From the NCBI RefSeq assembly GCF_000340475.1, contig NZ_CM001792.1, positions 3,585,253 to 3,649,252 of the forward strand: a stretch of 64,000 nucleotides of DNA. The letters run 5' to 3'. This DNA is from Oceanobacillus kimchii X50 (lineage in GTDB: Bacteria; Bacillota; Bacilli; Bacillales; Amphibacillaceae). The notes beneath the pieces are model-generated. The model worked only from the letters and a program-made list of their open reading frames with translations, was not told the origin of the DNA and did no database searches. Positions 8,160-16,388 of the stretch are shown here, piece after piece; within the stretch, counting starts at the first letter, position 1; each line of letters starts with the position of its first letter. Position numbers and translations under genes: made by a program.

Positions 8160-8846
8160 ATGAAAAAAGTACTCATTGCAGTGACGAGTGTCGCAAAATA
8201 TCCAAATCTTGAACGCCCTACCGGATTATGGCTAGGAGAAGCTGTACATTTTGCTGATGAAATGTACAACAAAGGATACGAAATTGACTACGTCAGCCCT
8301 GAAGGCGGCTATACTCCAATTGATCCAGAAAGCTTAAAACCTGATTTCATGAGTGAGTTAGATTGGAAATATTATCAGGATAAATCCTTTATGAACAAAT
8401 TAGGCAATACGTTAAAACCATCGGAAATTAACACTGAAGATTACGAAGTGATTTATTATGCAGGTGGTCACGGTGTTATTTGGGACTTCAAAGACAATCA
8501 AGAGCTTCAAACCATCTCAAGTGAAATTTACAATTCCAATGGTATCGTATCCTCTGTATGTCATGGCGCTATTGGCTTACTAAATATTCCTGGTAGCGAT
8601 AACCAATACTTGATTGACGGTAAAAATGTCACTGGGTTTACCAATAGTGAAGAGGAAGCAGTAGGTTTAGCTGACCATGTACCTTATCTAACGGAAGATG
8701 CGTTGAAAGAACGAGGCGCCAATTTCAAAGGAGAAGCGGACTGGTCTTCATTTGCCGTCGTGGACGATCGCTTAGTAACCGGACAAAACCCGCAATCTGG
8801 TAAAGCTGTAGCCGAGCAGGTATTACGTATATTAAATAAGGAATAA
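8160..8846 (+). CDS. DJ-1/PfpI (Hsp31-like) type 1 glutamine amidotransferase domain protein
   Basis: A 228-residue cytoplasmic protein of the Hsp31-like DJ-1 superfamily. Glu27 (WLGEAVHF) and the nucleophile Cys134-His135 (SSVCHGAIG) are in their usual places, and AGGHG at 101-105 forms the oxyanion region. Characterised relatives act as chaperones or as glyoxalase III/deglycase-type enzymes on reactive aldehydes. The ATG follows AAGGAGG with good spacing. The divergent AdhR-like MerR gene suggests induction by aldehydes or thiol stress; the exact reaction is an inference. Confidence 0.8.
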   Translation: MKKVLIAVTSVAKYPNLERPTGLWLGEAVHFADEMYNKGYEIDYVSPEGGYTPIDPESLKPDFMSELDWKYYQDKSFMNKLGNTLKPSEINTEDYEVIYYAGGHGVIWDFKDNQELQTISSEIYNSNGIVSSVCHGAIGLLNIPGSDNQYLIDGKNVTGFTNSEEEAVGLADHVPYLTEDALKERGANFKGEADWSSFAVVDDRLVTGQNPQSGKAVAEQVLRILNKE

Positions 8847-8853
8847 TTGTATG

Positions 8854-8893
8854 AAAAAAACATGAGTGGTATGCGATATCACTCATGTTTTTT
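8854..8893. terminator. Bidirectional terminator between convergent genes
   Basis: AAAACATGAGTG / CACTCATGTTTT forms a perfect 12-bp stem with an 11-nt loop and runs of A and T on the two sides. It lies between the DJ-1 gene (+) and the YxjG-like gene (-) and can serve both. Confidence 0.9.
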
Positions 8894-8905
8894 GATTTCG
8901 GGATT

Positions 8906-10020
8906 TTATCGTTTCCACACATCGTTTGCGATGGAGATGACATGCTTCATCTTGTTCCATTGTTCTTCCTCTGTAAGAATGTTGCCTTCCTCCGTACTGG
9001 AGAATCCACACTGTGGACTGAGGGATAAATTTTCTAACGGAATCGACTTGCTCGCTTCGGCGATTTTTGCTTTAATCGTATCTGAATTTTCTAATTCTGG
9101 GAATTTAGAAGTGACTAAGCCTAAAACGACGGTTTGTTCCCGCTGCGTAAAGCTCTTCAATGGCTCAAAATTACCCGAACGATTATCGTCATATTCTACG
9201 AAAAGCCCGTCTACCTCCAAGTTCGCAAATATCGCATCGGAAATATGATCATACCCGCCGCCGTTGATTTAAAGTTTCCACGGCAAATATGCATGGTTAT
9301 CACCATATCCGCTGGCTTTTCTGAAATCACATCATTAATACAACGTACTCTTTCATCGATAATGTCCTGCAATTCCTGCCCGGTTTTTTCCATAACCGCC
9401 TGGATACGCTCTTCCGAAACAAAATCAATCCACGACGTATCATCTAATTGCAAGTAGCGACATCCTGCATCATAGAAGGTTTTAATCGCCTTTCTATATG
9501 CCTCTACGGTGTCTGCAAACAATTGCTTCGTGTCACCATTGTAATACTCATCCCCTTGCATTCTCGTGAACAACATATTGGGACTAGGAATAGAAAACTT
9601 CGCCACCTGGCTGCCGTCCCCATACTGGTCAACCGCTTCTTTTAAAAATGTAAAATGTTTGACCATCGGATGTTGGCGAAACCCAACTTTACCAACTACT
9701 TTAACCGCATTATTCTTCGTTTGGGCACCTTTAAAATGGCTAATATACTCCGATTCAAAAAGTTCCACACCTTCTAAACCAGCCAAGAAATCCAAATGCC
9801 ACCATCCGCGCCTAAATTCGCCATCAGTGATGGAATGAAGACCAATATCAATTTGCTTTTTTACCAGTTTTTCAATCTCTTGATCTTCTATTGCTTTTAA
9901 AGCATCTTTCTCCAATTTCCCGTCCAAAAAAGCTTGTCTCGCCTCTTTAATTGGTTCCGTTCTTAAAAAACTACCTACATGATCTGCTTTAAATGGAGCT
10001 TTCACCACTGTTTGAGTCAT
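8906..10020 (-). pseudogene. YxjG/YxjH-like MetE C-terminal-domain protein, frameshifted
   Basis: Cobalamin-independent methionine synthase family protein (the short YxjG/YxjH type that transfers a methyl group to homocysteine or a related thiol). The first frame (10020 to about 9254) has the N-terminal DHVGSFLR motif and zinc ligands His244 and Cys246 (MHICRGNF). The second frame (to 8906) carries the other expected ligands, Glu in LFVEYDD and Cys in SPQCGFSS. One base is missing at GGCGGCGGG (9254-9258); restoring one G gives a continuous protein of about 371 residues, the family's usual length. It is either a recent loss of function or a sequencing error. No S-box riboswitch is visible upstream. 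Confidence 0.85.
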
Positions 10021-10205
10021 CGTGCATCTCTCTCCCCCGTGTCATTGATTAGGAGGTAGTGTACCATAAAAACAGCCATATAACAAAACAATCTAAAACT
10101 ATCGGTTGTTATAGTATTAAACTATTCATGACTAATAACCCCAGTGGAAATCGAATGGCCATGCAACCCGATAAGTAAATTAAATAACGTCGCTCAATCA
10201 CTCAT

Positions 10206-10367
10206 TTAAATATTTTTCGTTCTGGTGAGCGTGCTCAAAATTTCCTCCGAAAAATAAAACGTATTATAATTGTCCTGTTCGAACGAGAGATAAGGATAAC
10301 CACATCTTCTAGCAATAGAACGACTTCTCGCCACTTCAATCACATTTCTTAAATGCAGTAGTGTCAT
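10206..10367 (-). pseudogene. Possible LysR-family N-terminal remnant
   Basis: A 53-codon frame with a good AAGGAAGG ribosome binding site begins MTLLHLRNVIEVARSRSI, which looks like the first helices of a LysR-type regulator (M-x-LxxLRxFxEVAxxGS). The sequence then diverges and ends at 10206, with no recognition helix or effector domain. It lies 53 bp after a MerR gene. I read it as a truncated, probably non-functional gene; chance resemblance is possible. Confidence 0.35.
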
Positions 10368-10419
10368 ATTGGACCTTCCTTTTTGCGAGTAATTAAGCTT
10401 TTGAGCGAACAACAATACC

Positions 10420-10779
10420 TTAACACTCTGTTTGGAATTCTGCTTTCCCCTCCAAAATTTCATTCAAAAACTTTTTTGACCTAGTCAGTTGTTCTCTAAT
10501 AACATCAATTTCTTTGATCTTTTGTTCAAGCATTACTTTCTTTTCATCGTACGATAAGTTAATTTGTTGATTTACCATTAAACTTAACTCTTCTATAGAA
10601 AAATCTGCAGATAAAATTGCCTTCACATCTTCTAAATACTCAACGATTTCCTCCGAATAAACACGATAATTATTTACATCTCTTTTAACATATTTGTTAG
10701 GAATTAGGTTTTTACGTTCATAAAATCTTAATGTGGAAATGGCTAAACCTGTTAATTTCGAAACCTCATTTATTTTCAT
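10420..10779 (-). CDS. MerR family transcriptional regulator
   Basis: A 119-residue short MerR regulator: helix-turn-helix MKINEVSKLTGLAISTLRFY, wing (NNYRVYSEEIVEYLEDV) and a C-terminal coiled coil. It starts at ATG 10779, 7 nt after AGAGG; the ORF could begin at the overlapping GTG 10782. It is divergent from the nitroreductase at 10897, with a perfect 8+8 bp palindrome between them, so it probably controls that gene and itself. It has one cysteine, at the C-terminal end, not at the AdhR position. Confidence 0.8.
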   Translation of the reverse strand: MKINEVSKLTGLAISTLRFYERKNLIPNKYVKRDVNNYRVYSEEIVEYLEDVKAILSADFSIEELSLMVNQQINLSYDEKKVMLEQKIKEIDVIREQLTRSKKFLNEILEGKAEFQTEC

Positions 10780-10801
10780 CACAGGACCTCTTTTACTGTT
10801 G

Positions 10802-10821
10802 CTATGAACCTAAGTTCATAG
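10802..10821. promoter_or_regulatory. Perfect palindrome, probable MerR operator
   Basis: CTATGAAC-CTAA-GTTCATAG is a perfect 8-bp inverted repeat with a 4-nt spacer, between the divergent MerR and nitroreductase genes. A TATGAT -10-like box follows at 10835-10840. MerR regulators bind such dyads within long promoter spacers. Confidence 0.6.
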
Positions 10822-10896
10822 TTCATAATGTGATTATGATAACCAAAGACATATAAAATGTCAAAATAATCTAACGTTATCAAAAGGAGAGATTTT

Positions 10897-11535
10897 ATGT
10901 TCAACCATATTCTTAATAACGATTTCGTCGATATAGTCAAAGGGCGGCGTTCTGTTCGTCATTATGATGAGAACTTTAAAATATCGAGAGAAGAATTAAG
11001 CGAGATTATATCAGAAGCCAGTTTGGCTCCGTCCTCTGCAAATATGCAATCTTGGCGAGTAGTTGTGGTCGATACTCCCGAAGGAAAAGAAAAACTGAAA
11101 CCTCTTGTACGTTTTAATACATTACAAAATGATACTTCTTCAGCCATGTTATTAATTTTTGGTGATACTGAAAGCTATTTATATGCAGAAGAAATATATA
11201 ATACAGCTGTGGAACAAGGAAAAATGCCAGCCGAAGTGCGAGATAACCAACTCGAAACTATTCTTTCCTTCTTTCCGACTCTATCAAAAGAAATGAAAGT
11301 GGAAATTGCAAAAATCGATAGCAGTCTTTTCGCAATGCAGTTAATGTTAGTAGCCCGTGCCCACGGATATGATACGAACCCAATGGCAGGATTTGAAGCA
11401 GATCAGTTAGCAAGAACATTTGATTTAGACGAAGAACGCTATGCTCCAGTAATGATGATTTCAATTGGAAAAGCCAAAGTTGAGGGATATGAATCTGTTA
11501 GATTAAGTGCTGATAAGATTTCGTTTTGGAGGTAG
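10897..11535 (+). CDS. Nitroreductase family protein (YdgI/DrgA-like)
   Basis: A 212-residue FMN-dependent oxidoreductase. The N-terminal FMN-phosphate motif KGRRSVRHYD (about 15-24) and the following SLAPSSANMQSWRVVVV segment (about 42-58) are diagnostic. Such homodimers reduce nitro compounds, quinones or similar electrophiles with NAD(P)H. AAAGGAG precedes the ATG. The divergent MerR gene and palindrome suggest induction by an electrophilic substrate. Confidence 0.85.
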   Translation: MFNHILNNDFVDIVKGRRSVRHYDENFKISREELSEIISEASLAPSSANMQSWRVVVVDTPEGKEKLKPLVRFNTLQNDTSSAMLLIFGDTESYLYAEEIYNTAVEQGKMPAEVRDNQLETILSFFPTLSKEMKVEIAKIDSSLFAMQLMLVARAHGYDTNPMAGFEADQLARTFDLDEERYAPVMMISIGKAKVEGYESVRLSADKISFWR

Positions 11536-11703
11536 GGGGAAAGAGGGCTAAGGAGATAGTTCAACAGACAGCTATGATTTGGTTTCAGTAAGGTCTAGAG
11601 GAACAGTGGTGGGGCTTGTTTGTAGTTTATAACAATCGTAGCACTAACTCTATGAAACTATAGATGCGGCTTCTAAAATCTTTCTCGTTATTATGGACAA
11701 AAA

Positions 11704-11746
11704 AATGGGGATACATATTGGACTAGTCCTCCTATGTATCCCCATT
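11704..11746 (-). terminator. Strong terminator after the serine hydrolase gene
   Basis: A perfect 14-bp stem (AATGGGGATACATA / TATGTATCCCCATT) with a 15-nt loop. On the minus strand it is followed by a run of seven T (A7 at 11699-11705), 60 bp after the hydrolase stop. Confidence 0.9.
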
Positions 11747-11805
11747 ACATATGTTCTACTAGATTTACTTACTCATCGAACACGATGAAGGTTTAATGAA
11801 TAACT

Positions 11806-13167
11806 CTATTCACCATCAATCTTTAAAAGTTGTCTAAACCCAAAATGAAGACGGTCGTTTTTAAACTGCAACAAGTGCTCAGTACCATGCATCGCTATGG
11901 TAACAACCCCTCTACCAACGGGGCGGGTTGGAATTTCCGTTCCTAAATAATCTATAAAAATAGCTTCATCCTTTTCATAGACTTTGATCGTTTGCCCCTC
12001 GTTAGAATGATACGTACCGGTGATCGCTTGGCGATCTGCTTCAGAGAGCGCATAATCTTCATACTCGATAGCTTTTTTATCAGGCTCAATACCTATCTCA
12101 CTCTGTATTGCCCCTTTTAACAGCGCATCAGCAGGAGCACCGGCAATATTCGTCAAACACACACCCGCAATATCCTTCTCAGGCAATACGGAAAACTGCG
12201 CTGATACGCCTTTAATTCCTCCACCATGTTCAATTAACGTTGTGCCAAAAAAGTCAGGGATAATGATGACCCCGTAACCATAATGTAAGCCTGGCTCGAC
12301 TTCAATATGCTGGGATGTTAAGTCATGTAGGCTTTTAGAAGTTAAAATACCATTGCCATCATTTAAAAAGACATCTCCGAAGCGAAGCATATCATCCGCA
12401 GTTGATTTTACATAACCAGCTGCCCACATTGCAGGCGCATCCCACCATCCAAGTGAGTGTTCCACTGCTGGTGTCTCGGCAAGTGGGTTAACGCTGTACA
12501 AACTTGTCGCTCGATTATCCAATCGTTCCGGTTCAAAAAAACTACTTTTCATACCAAGTGGCTGGAAGAGATTAGTCTCTATATAGTGTGCATACGACTG
12601 TCCACTAACACGTTCAATAATGATGCCAAGGAGAGCATAGCCATCATTTGAATAGCTGAATGAACGACCAGGACGATCAAGTGGGTTAAATTGAATCGTA
12701 TTTAAATAGTTTAAAAGATCTTCATAAGTATCAATGCTATCTTGCTCAGGATCGAGGGGTACACCTAGCTTAATCTGTAAATCGAAAGAACCATCTTCTT
12801 CCATTGACTGCTTGTTCGCGTAAAAAAGTGTGTTTAACGGTGGGATTCCGGATGTATGGGTCATCAGATGATGAAGTGTTATATCTTCACTCCCTCTAAA
12901 CGTAATCTCGGGAAGATATGTTTTAATCGTGTCGTGGACAGATAATTTGCCCTCTTCTTGCAGCTGAAGTATGGCGATGCAAGTCATTGACTTCGTAATA
13001 CTTCCAATACCAAAAATAGTGTCCGCTGTAACAGGTAATTCCTTTTCTCGATCTCGGTATCCGAATCCTTGTTCATAATGTTGATGGTTTAATGCGACCA
13101 TTGCCCCTGGGGTTTGATGGGCGTTTATAAGCGATTTAGCAAATTCTTCATACTTTATTTTATCCAA
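11806..13167 (-). CDS. Serine hydrolase of the beta-lactamase/PBP4* family
   Basis: A 453-residue protein with the class C beta-lactamase/D-peptidase fold. The three motifs are intact: S56-ITK59, Y172-SN174 and H312-GG (LIEHGGGIKG). A small C-terminal beta domain follows (about 370-450). No signal peptide is visible, so it is probably cytoplasmic. Members of this group are often esterases or D-amino-acid peptidases rather than antibiotic-hydrolysing lactamases. It is a single gene with its own terminator. Confidence 0.8.
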   Translation of the reverse strand: MDKIKYEEFAKSLINAHQTPGAMVALNHQHYEQGFGYRDREKELPVTADTIFGIGSITKSMTCIAILQLQEEGKLSVHDTIKTYLPEITFRGSEDITLHHLMTHTSGIPPLNTLFYANKQSMEEDGSFDLQIKLGVPLDPEQDSIDTYEDLLNYLNTIQFNPLDRPGRSFSYSNDGYALLGIIIERVSGQSYAHYIETNLFQPLGMKSSFFEPERLDNRATSLYSVNPLAETPAVEHSLGWWDAPAMWAAGYVKSTADDMLRFGDVFLNDGNGILTSKSLHDLTSQHIEVEPGLHYGYGVIIIPDFFGTTLIEHGGGIKGVSAQFSVLPEKDIAGVCLTNIAGAPADALLKGAIQSEIGIEPDKKAIEYEDYALSEADRQAITGTYHSNEGQTIKVYEKDEAIFIDYLGTEIPTRPVGRGVVTIAMHGTEHLLQFKNDRLHFGFRQLLKIDGE

Positions 13168-13642
13168 GGTTAGATCCCTCCCTATTAGGTTAACTAATTA
13201 TACGTTTTAACACGGCCATAGTTTCAAGAAAATTATGAAGATAAATCCTATAGTTGTTAGGCTCTAATTACTGCCTAATTTGTTGAAATCAGAAAACGTC
13301 TAGCACTTAATCTAAATAATGTGACAGAACAATACTCAATCCACATTTTAGGTGTTGCACTTAATATTACAATTCGTCATGATTAAATGATAGATTCGCC
13401 ACATGTTGAAGATTGAAAAGTAGAATGCAATTCAGTCAAAACCTTTAATTCACCTTCTTTAAAACAACTCCTGTTATCATTTCTCTACCTTAAACAAAAC
13501 AACGTTACTGCTTGATAGAATTTTCCATCCAAACCCTTAAATGAATAAAAGGGGGAGCAAATTAAAGAGCTGATATTCTTTTTTTATTTTGACTCAATTG
13601 AGATAATTAGTTATCCTCAATTGAAAAAGGAGATAGTATTAT
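13168..13642. other. 475-bp non-coding gap with inverted repeat at 13594-13624
   Basis: An AT-rich gap between divergent genes. Its one clear feature is the inverted repeat TCAATTGAG-ATAA / TTAT-C-CTCAATTGA at 13594-13624 (13 bp, one bulge, TTAG loop), directly before the AAAAAGGAG ribosome binding site of the membrane operon. It could be an operator or an RNA hairpin affecting translation. I recognise no gene remnant in the rest. Confidence 0.5.
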
Positions 13643-13924
13643 ATGAATTTGACCCTTTTAGCAATAACATTATTTCTTGTCTTAGTTTCCAATTTTAGTA
13701 TTATCCTTATCTTAAAAAATAAAATAGAGAAAACTATTCTCAATTTCCTTAGCAGTATCGTGATATTGCCTGGAATTCCGCTATTTTGGTTAATGGTCTA
13801 TACTAATTTACCTTCTAATGATTTTTTATCTTTTTATTTTCCTTTGCTTATTACAGTGTACTTGATTTTAATGTTTACAATTAGGTTAATGAAGCTGATA
13901 AAGAGGGATAAGTTGATTTCTTAA
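13643..13924 (+). CDS. Small membrane protein of unknown function
   Basis: A 93-residue, very hydrophobic protein with three predicted transmembrane segments (about 5-24, 33-53, 62-83) and a basic C-terminus (RLMKLIKRDK). A good ribosome binding site (AAAAAGGAG) precedes ATG 13643. It is the first gene of a two-gene unit, with the next gene 18 bp downstream. I do not recognise the family; paired small membrane proteins may form a heteromer. Confidence 0.6.
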   Translation: MNLTLLAITLFLVLVSNFSIILILKNKIEKTILNFLSSIVILPGIPLFWLMVYTNLPSNDFLSFYFPLLITVYLILMFTIRLMKLIKRDKLIS

Positions 13925-13942
13925 AAGGAAAGGAATGATTTT

Positions 13943-14227
13943 ATGAACTCAATGACGGAAACATCAAAAAATAAGTTATCTCTAACTGGGACAATTATGC
14001 AATTAATAGTCCTTTTGATTATTTCACCATTGGTTACAAATTGGTATAGTGATAATGTTCCATTATACTTTATATTTATAGGGATAATTACAATAAGCAA
14101 TGTTGTTATTGAAAAATTCTCTATAAGCAAAAAAGGTAATAACACACAAAATTATATGTTACTTTTTCTAATGATTACAATACCAATAAACTTAATTCTA
14201 ATAATAGTTATACAATCTATTTCATAA
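13943..14227 (+). CDS. Small membrane protein of unknown function
   Basis: A 94-residue protein with three or four predicted transmembrane helices and a polar linker (EKFSISKKGNNTQN) before the last one. GGAAAGGAA lies before its ATG. It follows the previous small membrane gene by 18 bp and should be co-transcribed with it. No family is recognised. Confidence 0.6.
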   Translation: MNSMTETSKNKLSLTGTIMQLIVLLIISPLVTNWYSDNVPLYFIFIGIITISNVVIEKFSISKKGNNTQNYMLLFLMITIPINLILIIVIQSIS

Positions 14228-14394
14228 TGTTAATTTTATTTTAATGAGGTTACAGACTTCATACAGTCTAACTGTAGTAAATAATTCTATCAATAGCCTC
14301 TTTTTCTGTTCAAATAAATAGCATAATAAGCACTTGTTGCCTAATACGCAACCAAGCGCTTAATGGTTTAGAAACCTTGATAGGATTAAGACTA

Positions 14395-14850
14395 TCAAGG
14401 TCTATTTTCCTTCACTTCTTCAAACCATAAATCATACGGTAGTAGTTCGTCATCAATCGAATAAACTAAATCATATCTATATTTCCCTTTTAAGCTATTT
14501 TTCTTTACATTATAATATAATTTCATTTCTGTTGGCATTTCTTTATTGAACTCTTTACATTTATTATGAATAAGTTTTAAATTTTGATTACCTATTCTTA
14601 ATGCGTCCTTCTGTCTTTCCCTCGAAATATCGTAAACTTGATTGTGTTGACTATCTCCTTTTGCAACCTCGCTTAGTTGATGTTTATGAACAATCTTCCC
14701 ATTAATTTTATAGAAAAAATCAAAAACATACATTTCGGGTTCATATGAACAATAAATAAAGATCTCATCTGCTTTATTATCGACATATTCTAAACAAGTA
14801 GCCACCATATCTGTTTGTAATTCTGAAAAATAGTCCTCAAATACCTTCAT
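14395..14850 (-). CDS. DUF600/YezG-family immunity protein
   Basis: A 151-residue cytoplasmic protein of the YezG (DUF600) family, known in Bacillus subtilis as the antitoxin of the LXG nuclease YeeF. Typical features are the N-terminal helix with FSELQTDM, the central EIFIYCSYEP segment and the C-terminal YDLVYSIDDELLPYDLWFEE. ATG 14850 (second of two tandem ATGs) is 6 nt after AGGGGG. The ribosome binding site overlaps the stop of a degraded toxin tail (14861-15027), the usual toxin-immunity order. The cognate toxin here is broken, so this is now an orphan immunity gene. Confidence 0.85.
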   Translation of the reverse strand: MKVFEDYFSELQTDMVATCLEYVDNKADEIFIYCSYEPEMYVFDFFYKINGKIVHKHQLSEVAKGDSQHNQVYDISRERQKDALRIGNQNLKLIHNKCKEFNKEMPTEMKLYYNVKKNSLKGKYRYDLVYSIDDELLPYDLWFEEVKENRP

Positions 14851-14860
14851 CATAATCCCC

Positions 14861-15027
14861 CTAATTTTCTAAACTTGCAAATCTCATACGACCATCTATT
14901 TCATATTCTATATCAAAGCTTTTCGGTCTTAAACTGTTTCCTTCGAATTAACTTTAACATTAACTGAAACATCTTTTCCTTTTTCTATTGCTTTAGCCCA
15001 AACGTTAAGTAACTTAGATTTTAGAAC
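14861..15027 (-). pseudogene. C-terminal remnant of a YeeF-type LXG DNase toxin
   Basis: Frame one reads VLKSKLLNVWAKAIEKGKDV... to a stop at about 14930. A one-base shift gives NSLRPKSFDIEYEIDGRMRF...LEN then stop at 14861. Together they match the last 50 or so residues of YeeF-like DNase toxins, whose immunity proteins are DUF600. Adding one G at 14940-14941 would restore the frame (KGNSLRP). The upstream part of the toxin is missing and a terminator abuts it, so it is a silent relic. Confidence 0.65.
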
Positions 15028-15031
15028 TTAA

Positions 15032-15060
15032 AAAGAGCATTCTTAAATAAGAATACTCTC
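15032..15060 (-). terminator. Terminator upstream of the YeeF-type toxin remnant
   Basis: Minus-strand GAGTATTCTT / AAGAATGCTC forms a 10-bp stem (one G-U pair) with a 4-5 nt loop and TTTTT tail. It ends the transcript of the gene at 15099-15707 and isolates the downstream remnant and DUF600 gene. Confidence 0.75.
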
Positions 15061-15098
15061 TTAAGCAATGACCATACACCAATTAATATTGGTTCCTA

Positions 15099-15707
15099 TT
15101 AACCAATAAGATATAATTCTTTAAGGGTTTCTATAAAATCAGTATCTCCCTTAACATCTACCTTATTAATAAGATAATGAAATTGACGTAGTTTAATAGA
15201 AAAATTATATAAAACAGCCGCTGCGCTATTCATGTTTCTAGATTTATCTATATAAACCTTAGAATCTTTTTTTCCTAAAAACAAAACGTTATATTTATCA
15301 TTTTTGCTTTTTTCTAAAATTATTTTATCTTGTTTAAGTACCAAAATAGAATAATACTGTTCATCTATAGAAGTTTTAAATATTTGTTCAATATCCGTTA
15401 ATGAGGTCGCAACTTTAATTTTGTTTTTAACATTTGCATCATAATTTCTTACTTCTAACTTACTTTTCACAAAAATATATAAAGCCAATACTGACTTATA
15501 TTCATCTATAAATGTATCTACTTTATATTCTTTACCTCGAACTACTTCAAAAAGTTCATACTGATTTTGTACTTCATTTAAAGTTAATTTAACTATTTTT
15601 TCTGGATAAGCTTCACCACCTAATGGGGCTACACAAATAAAACCTTTTTCCTTTTTGGTCACTTTAAATTCTGTATCGATTAAATTATAAATACGACTTA
15701 CGTCCAT
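15099..15707 (-). CDS. Unknown protein, candidate immunity protein
   Basis: A 202-residue soluble protein with alternating strands and helices and no recognised motif; it starts MDVSRIYNLIDTEFKV. It lies in an array of LXG toxin modules and immunity genes, 121 bp after a SUKH gene, and ends just before a terminator. Position and size suggest another immunity protein whose toxin module has been lost, but this is inferred only from context. Confidence 0.6.
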   Translation of the reverse strand: MDVSRIYNLIDTEFKVTKKEKGFICVAPLGGEAYPEKIVKLTLNEVQNQYELFEVVRGKEYKVDTFIDEYKSVLALYIFVKSKLEVRNYDANVKNKIKVATSLTDIEQIFKTSIDEQYYSILVLKQDKIILEKSKNDKYNVLFLGKKDSKVYIDKSRNMNSAAAVLYNFSIKLRQFHYLINKVDVKGDTDFIETLKELYLIG

Positions 15708-15828
15708 AAATATTTATTTTTCCTCCCTTTCTCTTGTTTTCCCACCAGTCTCACTTCATATCCATAATAAACATACATTATTTATGTCGTCTTAGGGTAG
15801 AAAATTTGACATCTACAGGAAAACTGTA

Positions 15829-16359
15829 TTAATCCTTATCATCATTTATTTCTTTTAAAAAATCAGGATCAATCCAAACACCTTCAACTTTATAATCACC
15901 TAAATCTTCGTCATGGTCATAGGGTTTAATAACATTTAAGAAATCTGTAAAACTACTAGCTACTTTTATAAGAGGATTAGCTGAATAAATATTTTCGTCT
16001 ATGAGTTCTGTATCATGGTCCCAGAAATTTATACTCTCGTTATGAATATTTAAACAAACTATACTTCCTCCCTCTACTCTACAAATAGGTAAATTTCCAT
16101 TTGGTACCCGTTCTTTATATATTTCAAATTGATATTTTAAATCAAAGATTTTAGCATTACCAATACCAAAAAAGTCAGTTATCGAAAATGACCTTATTTC
16201 TTCACTTTGAAGTTTAACAATGTTTAATTTAGGAGTTCCACCATTATTCATTTCTAAGAAATTCTTATAATCTTTTGGTAAACTAACGCCTAACTCTTTT
16301 TGAAAGTTATCAAATTCTTTCTCATTAAACTCTACATTACTTGGTTTTATTTCAAGCAT
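15829..16359 (-). CDS. SMI1/KNR4 (SUKH) family immunity protein
   Basis: A 176-residue SUKH-superfamily protein. Hallmarks are the N-terminal helix then LGVSLPKDYKNFLEMNNGG (about 29-47), ITDFFGIGNAK, LPICRVEGGSIVCLNI and INFWDHDTEL. SUKH proteins neutralise nuclease toxins by direct binding in the cytoplasm. It begins 30 bp after the end of the WHH-nuclease module at 16389-16946, so it is presumably that module's immunity protein, retained although the toxin now carries a stop. Confidence 0.9.
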   Translation of the reverse strand: MLEIKPSNVEFNEKEFDNFQKELGVSLPKDYKNFLEMNNGGTPKLNIVKLQSEEIRSFSITDFFGIGNAKIFDLKYQFEIYKERVPNGNLPICRVEGGSIVCLNIHNESINFWDHDTELIDENIYSANPLIKVASSFTDFLNVIKPYDHDEDLGDYKVEGVWIDPDFLKEINDDKD

Positions 16360-16388
16360 TATTTACACCTCTTTCAGGATAATTTAAA

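Noticed and set aside
9134-9838. Plus-strand ORFs over the YxjG-like gene
   Set aside because: Shadows of the minus-strand coding sequence, with no family resemblance or ribosome binding site.
10021-10205. S-box riboswitch before the YxjG-like gene
   Set aside because: Known for yxjG in Bacillus subtilis, but no S-box helices or conserved core are visible here.
13270-13390. Possible coding relic (NLNNVTEQYSIHILGVALNI)
   Set aside because: Readable for about 35 codons but matches nothing I recognise; chance in AT-rich DNA.
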